A stretch of 64,000 bases of DNA, taken from assembly GCA_026008535.1 (NCBI GenBank), contig BRKX01000006.1:40412664-40476663 (forward strand), read 5' to 3'. This DNA is from Perilla frutescens (lineage: Eukaryota > Streptophyta > Magnoliopsida > Lamiales > Lamiaceae). Below are positions 60,660 through 64,000 of this stretch, piece by piece (position 1 is the stretch's first letter; every line of letters starts with the position of its first letter). The notes under the pieces are model-generated. The model was not told the DNA's origin and did no database searches. It was given only the letters and a program-made list of their open reading frames with translations. A program made the translations under genes and the position numbers.

Positions 60660-61290
60660 CCCGAGACGTCGCTTTTCCAGCCAGTGCAAAGTCTAGCCGA
60701 CTCGTGCTTTATCGTAGCAACCTCGTAAAAAAACTAAGGTGTGTGAAGCTCAAGAAAGGAGGAAGGAGAACCCGAAGAAGATCGTTAAGAAGATAGACCT
60801 AGTGTTCGATAGATTGAGAGTTTCATTAGAAAGTTTTGATGAGTCTATTTATTCATTCTCTTTTGAAATTGATTTATTCTCTTATTAATTGAATCAATTT
60901 CCCTTCAACAGCTTCATATCATTTGAAATTCTCCATTTATACCATTTGGGATTCGTTGATTTTATCCTCTTGGATAATTTGATATCTTTTGGATGATACT
61001 TCTTTGATCATCAAGAATCAGCAATGGCATTTACTTGTTAGGCTATGCTGACGCCTTTATGAAAATATTTCAGCATGGTTCTCAGCTCTTAAGCGTTGAT
61101 TTTCTTTTCTTATTCTCATATATCTTTGTAAAATGTGAGAACCCTTCGAGTTATAAATCCCCTAAAAAGGTAATATTTTTGGTATAAATAACCTAGTGTT
61201 ACCTCTCTTCCAGCTTTTGCTGATCAGATAAAGTTCTCACTCAGAGGTGTTTGATTTATTTTAATCTCACTCATAGAACTTAAGTGTGAG
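60660..61290 (+). other. Module of element H shared with element A
   Basis: It aligns with the reverse complement of 10,121-10,780. A TATA-like GTATAAATAACC at about 61,181 is near the TATAACCTAGTGTTA block shared by both copies. A short frame here (NPKKIVKKIDLVFDRLRVS) aligns with the one in A and is stopped in both. Confidence 0.6.
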
Positions 61291-62060
61291 TCTTCAAATA
61301 GAAGAGAGAGCTTATAGAAGTATTCATTTAAGTATATTGTCAGGAGAGCGAATGATAGTATTCCATAATGACGAATGGAACCGAAACAGTATCAGTTAGT
61401 GTTCTCCAAAGTCGAAAGTACATTTCTAAAGTAATTTCTCAGTTCGTAACATTTAAGATGATCAATGGATGACAACAAGTAAGTTTCGAGCTTACATTTA
61501 AAGTCTAGACATGCAATTCTTATTATGCATGCAAGCGAAGGTGATCACTAGTGGGAGCCAGACAGTCGGATTACCACTTTAAAGAAAAGAGAATAGTATA
61601 ACAAGGAAAATAAGACTAATTTGCATCGGAAATAAGATTCAAGCACGCTTCAAGAAGACGTGAACGTCAAATCTCAATATTTTAAGGAAAGAGATAAAAC
61701 ACAGTTCGAACCTGATAGAATTTGTAATCCAACCGTCCAAGAGCATGCTCATTCGAATCATGGAGAGATTATATGAAGTCGGTGCATCGTGATAGCTCTC
61801 ACAAAGGATAGAGAGATGGCGAACGTTTAGGCTTTCGAAAAGATAAATTTGCGTGGAAAAGAAGAGCGAGTATAGACTCTTCAAAGAAGTATTTGACCAA
61901 GAAGAAAACGGAAAGAGGGATAAAGGTTGAGAATCAACCTAAAGAATAGGAGACCCATATCGGTTCTAGGCTGCAAGTACAAAAATTTAGGTTTTGAACC
62001 CTGAGGATGTACTTTGATACTTCTTCTCAAGATATGGAAATTTCGGGACGAAATTTATTT
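61291..62060 (+). other. Internal non-coding region of element H, 3' part
   Basis: AT-rich sequence without coding potential leads to the polypurine tract. No chromodomain can be read. Confidence 0.5.
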
Positions 62061-62073
62061 AAGGGGGGTAGAA
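62061..62073 (+). other. Polypurine tract of element H
   Basis: AAGGGGGGTAGAA directly precedes the 3' LTR, with TTTCGGGACGAAATTTATTT just upstream. Confidence 0.9.
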
Positions 62074-64000
62074 TGTAATACCCCAAAATATTTTAGAAGA
62101 TTTTATTCAACTTATGTTATCCTCTGGTAAGTTAGAAAATAAGTTGGGTCCTTAAAGGACTCAAATAAAGGAAAATCGCAGCCAAGGAAATCTGTTAAAT
62201 CTAATTTGGTCAAATATTGCCTTAAAAATATGTTATGATTTTTTTTCTCGGGTTGATAGAAAATATTTCAAGAATCATGCCAACCTTTGAAATTTCAAAT
62301 TTCGAGTTCAAATGAACTCTTGGCACAACTTTAAGTTGGAAAATAATAAATTTAATAGAAAAAGGCATATCCGTCATTATCCAATTTCTTTTTCAAAAGA
62401 TTATCTTATTCGTAATTATCCTTTTCTTTTTCCATCATTATCCTCTTTTTTTTATTCGTTATTATCCTATTTATTTTTCCTCTATAAATAGGAGCTTAAG
62501 GTTTCATTTTTCATTCATTTTCAAAATCGAAACGCCGAGCAGCATCCAGAGAATGTACAACTCTAGTTTCCTATTTCAATTCTGAAATAGTCATTTTGAA
62601 GGTGTCAACGCGTAGATCACGAATACATGATTGAAATGATGACACGAAGGATGATCACGATGGAAAATCATCGTGACCGCCGCCAATTCCTCGGAGAAGG
62701 TACTTTCTCCGATTCTGGTCATTCGAACCGATGAATTTAGAAATTTCAAGTTCTAAATATGCTTATATTTCGATTATCTTTAATTCTACCGATTCCGATT
62801 TTTGATGTTGTGAGTTTTCAGTATTTTCCCTCATTTTCATTTTATGTAAATCTCAGATCTACTCTTCCTGGATAGTCGTATTAGAAATCTTCTTTTTATA
62901 AATAGTCTTTGATCATTTGTATCTTGTAGTTAATCGGAATAGATTTTTGATTTCTCGTCGTTTGAAATCCGGATCCGAATATTATATTATAAATCTGCTC
63001 AGCTCGAATTTATGTTCTAGCCATCCGATCTTTGATCTGATTACACCATTAAATTCCTTATTTTCTGCACTATCAAAAATTATACTTTTGAGCGAAAATC
63101 CAATGAGTATCGAGCTCGATCGAGACCGATACATTTTCAGTTAAAATTTGTGAATATTGTTACGAAACTCCCGTTTCACCCATTTTGGGTCGTCAAATCA
63201 AAAATGTCTCTTCTCGAAAATTGCTCCAAATATTATTTCCTATAAGCCTGCCAAGTTTCGCGATCTCGTTGCGAGTTTTGAATAATTTCGATTATTTAAA
63301 GTAGACAGTTATTTTTATACCAGGAGCATGTATTATCGAAAAATTCTAAAATTCTCATTCTTTAGTCTTGGCATATATAGTATCATCCCTGAATATTTTC
63401 GTAATTTCCGAACGGTTGGAAAGTGTTGTGGCACAAATCTGATAAAAATCGATTAAAATGGCAAGTTTTGAAAAGAGACCCCTATCAAATCGGTTGGTCC
63501 CAATAAATCAAGAATAATATTTTGGAATTTATTTCCTTCTTTGTCGGAATTATTCGAGGTCTCTAGAGTCGCGCAATCTATTTCTAAAAAGAATAAAATT
63601 AAATAATAGCTCGGGTTACAGTAGATTAATTTCTGAAAATATAGTAGTCGTTCTGAGCTGAAGATCGATCCTTGTAGGATGTGCGTGACTTACGAGAAAG
63701 GTGAAGGATTGAATCTCGAGATGGTTATAGCATCTTAGCCTAGGGGAACCAGGGAAGGACTTCTGTATGTATAAGGTGGGCTATTATATCTTTCTAAATT
63801 GTATCTTTCGAGTTATTAAGCTCTGCTTTGCTAAAATTGCATATGTGACTATCTGTGTTAAATATTTACGTGCTACTGTATGTTGTCGGAGTCTCATAAA
63901 CCAGCGCTGTGTCAATGTGAGTAGCTACAGTATGCATGCATTGTTTGTCCTGCCCTACTCCTTGTCGGTGAGACTAAAATGAAACACTTATTGGTTATAC
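62074..64000 (+). repeat. 3' LTR of element H, cut by the window edge
   Basis: It repeats 56,321-58,248 with about ten single-base differences. The last 940 or so bases lie outside the window. Confidence 0.93.

Larger units (their letters stand above)
56321..64000 (+). mobile_element. Non-autonomous chromovirus-like element H
   Basis: The 5' LTR is at 56,321-59,191, the internal part at 59,192-62,073, and the 3' LTR runs from 62,074 past the window edge. Met-tRNA primer site, polypurine tract and the GGGACGAAATTTATTT signal are those of Tekay-like elements, but no gag or pol can be read. Over 1,927 comparable LTR bases I count about ten differences by eye, so it inserted recently. It lies within the RNase H region of Copia element G. 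Confidence 0.92.

Noticed and set aside
61639..61884. Minus-strand frame of 81 codons in element H
   Set aside because: It is opposite to element sense, has no recognisable domain and lies in non-coding internal DNA.

Overview
This window is repeat-filled nuclear DNA of a flowering plant. The evidence is the Ty3/Gypsy chromoviruses with Met-tRNA primer-binding sites, the SIRE-type Ty1/Copia elements with an extra envelope-like reading frame, the plant-type Ulp1 protease genes with introns, and the AT-rich spacers. A eudicot is likely; an asterid is only a guess. I see no intact host gene. Almost every base belongs to a transposable element or its debris, and the insertions are stacked inside one another.

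Layout. (1) 1-15,356: chromovirus A, minus strand, cut by the left window edge. It holds a second chromovirus, B (928-10,120, minus strand), whose gag-pol is nearly complete but broken. (2) 15,357-24,780: two tandem, intron-containing, dead genes that join a plant-mobile-domain-like region to a Ulp1 (C48) cysteine protease. Their introns and spacers are full of an ATGCTAAAATG motif, and A is inserted in the tail of the second gene. (3) 24,781-37,353: a chain of four elements bounded by TA tracts (24,781-25,057; 25,062-32,814; 32,829-33,581; 33,618-37,331). Their ends resemble the end of the Ulp1 region, and three of them carry ATGCTA-type motifs. One holds a solo LTR of family A, which in turn holds a 2.9 kb non-autonomous LTR element, I; two target-site duplications prove this nesting. 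(4) 37,354-56,320: three SIRE-type Copia elements, D, F and G, all on the minus strand, with G inserted in the pol of F. Each carries the extra ORF between RNase H and the 3' LTR. (5) 56,321-64,000: a young chromovirus-like element, H (plus strand), without genes, inserted in the pol of G and cut by the right window edge.

How it works together. A, B, I and H share the same primer-binding site, the same GGACGAAATTT-type sequence before the polypurine tract and the same CCCACTGAGT...TACTCA LTR motif. The gene-poor elements I and H were therefore probably copied by enzymes of A/B-like relatives. The Ulp1 genes and the TA-bounded elements look like members of one poorly described DNA-element group; this is the best candidate in the window for something new. 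All coding regions seen are interrupted, except a 351-codon gag in D and a short open pol end in G.
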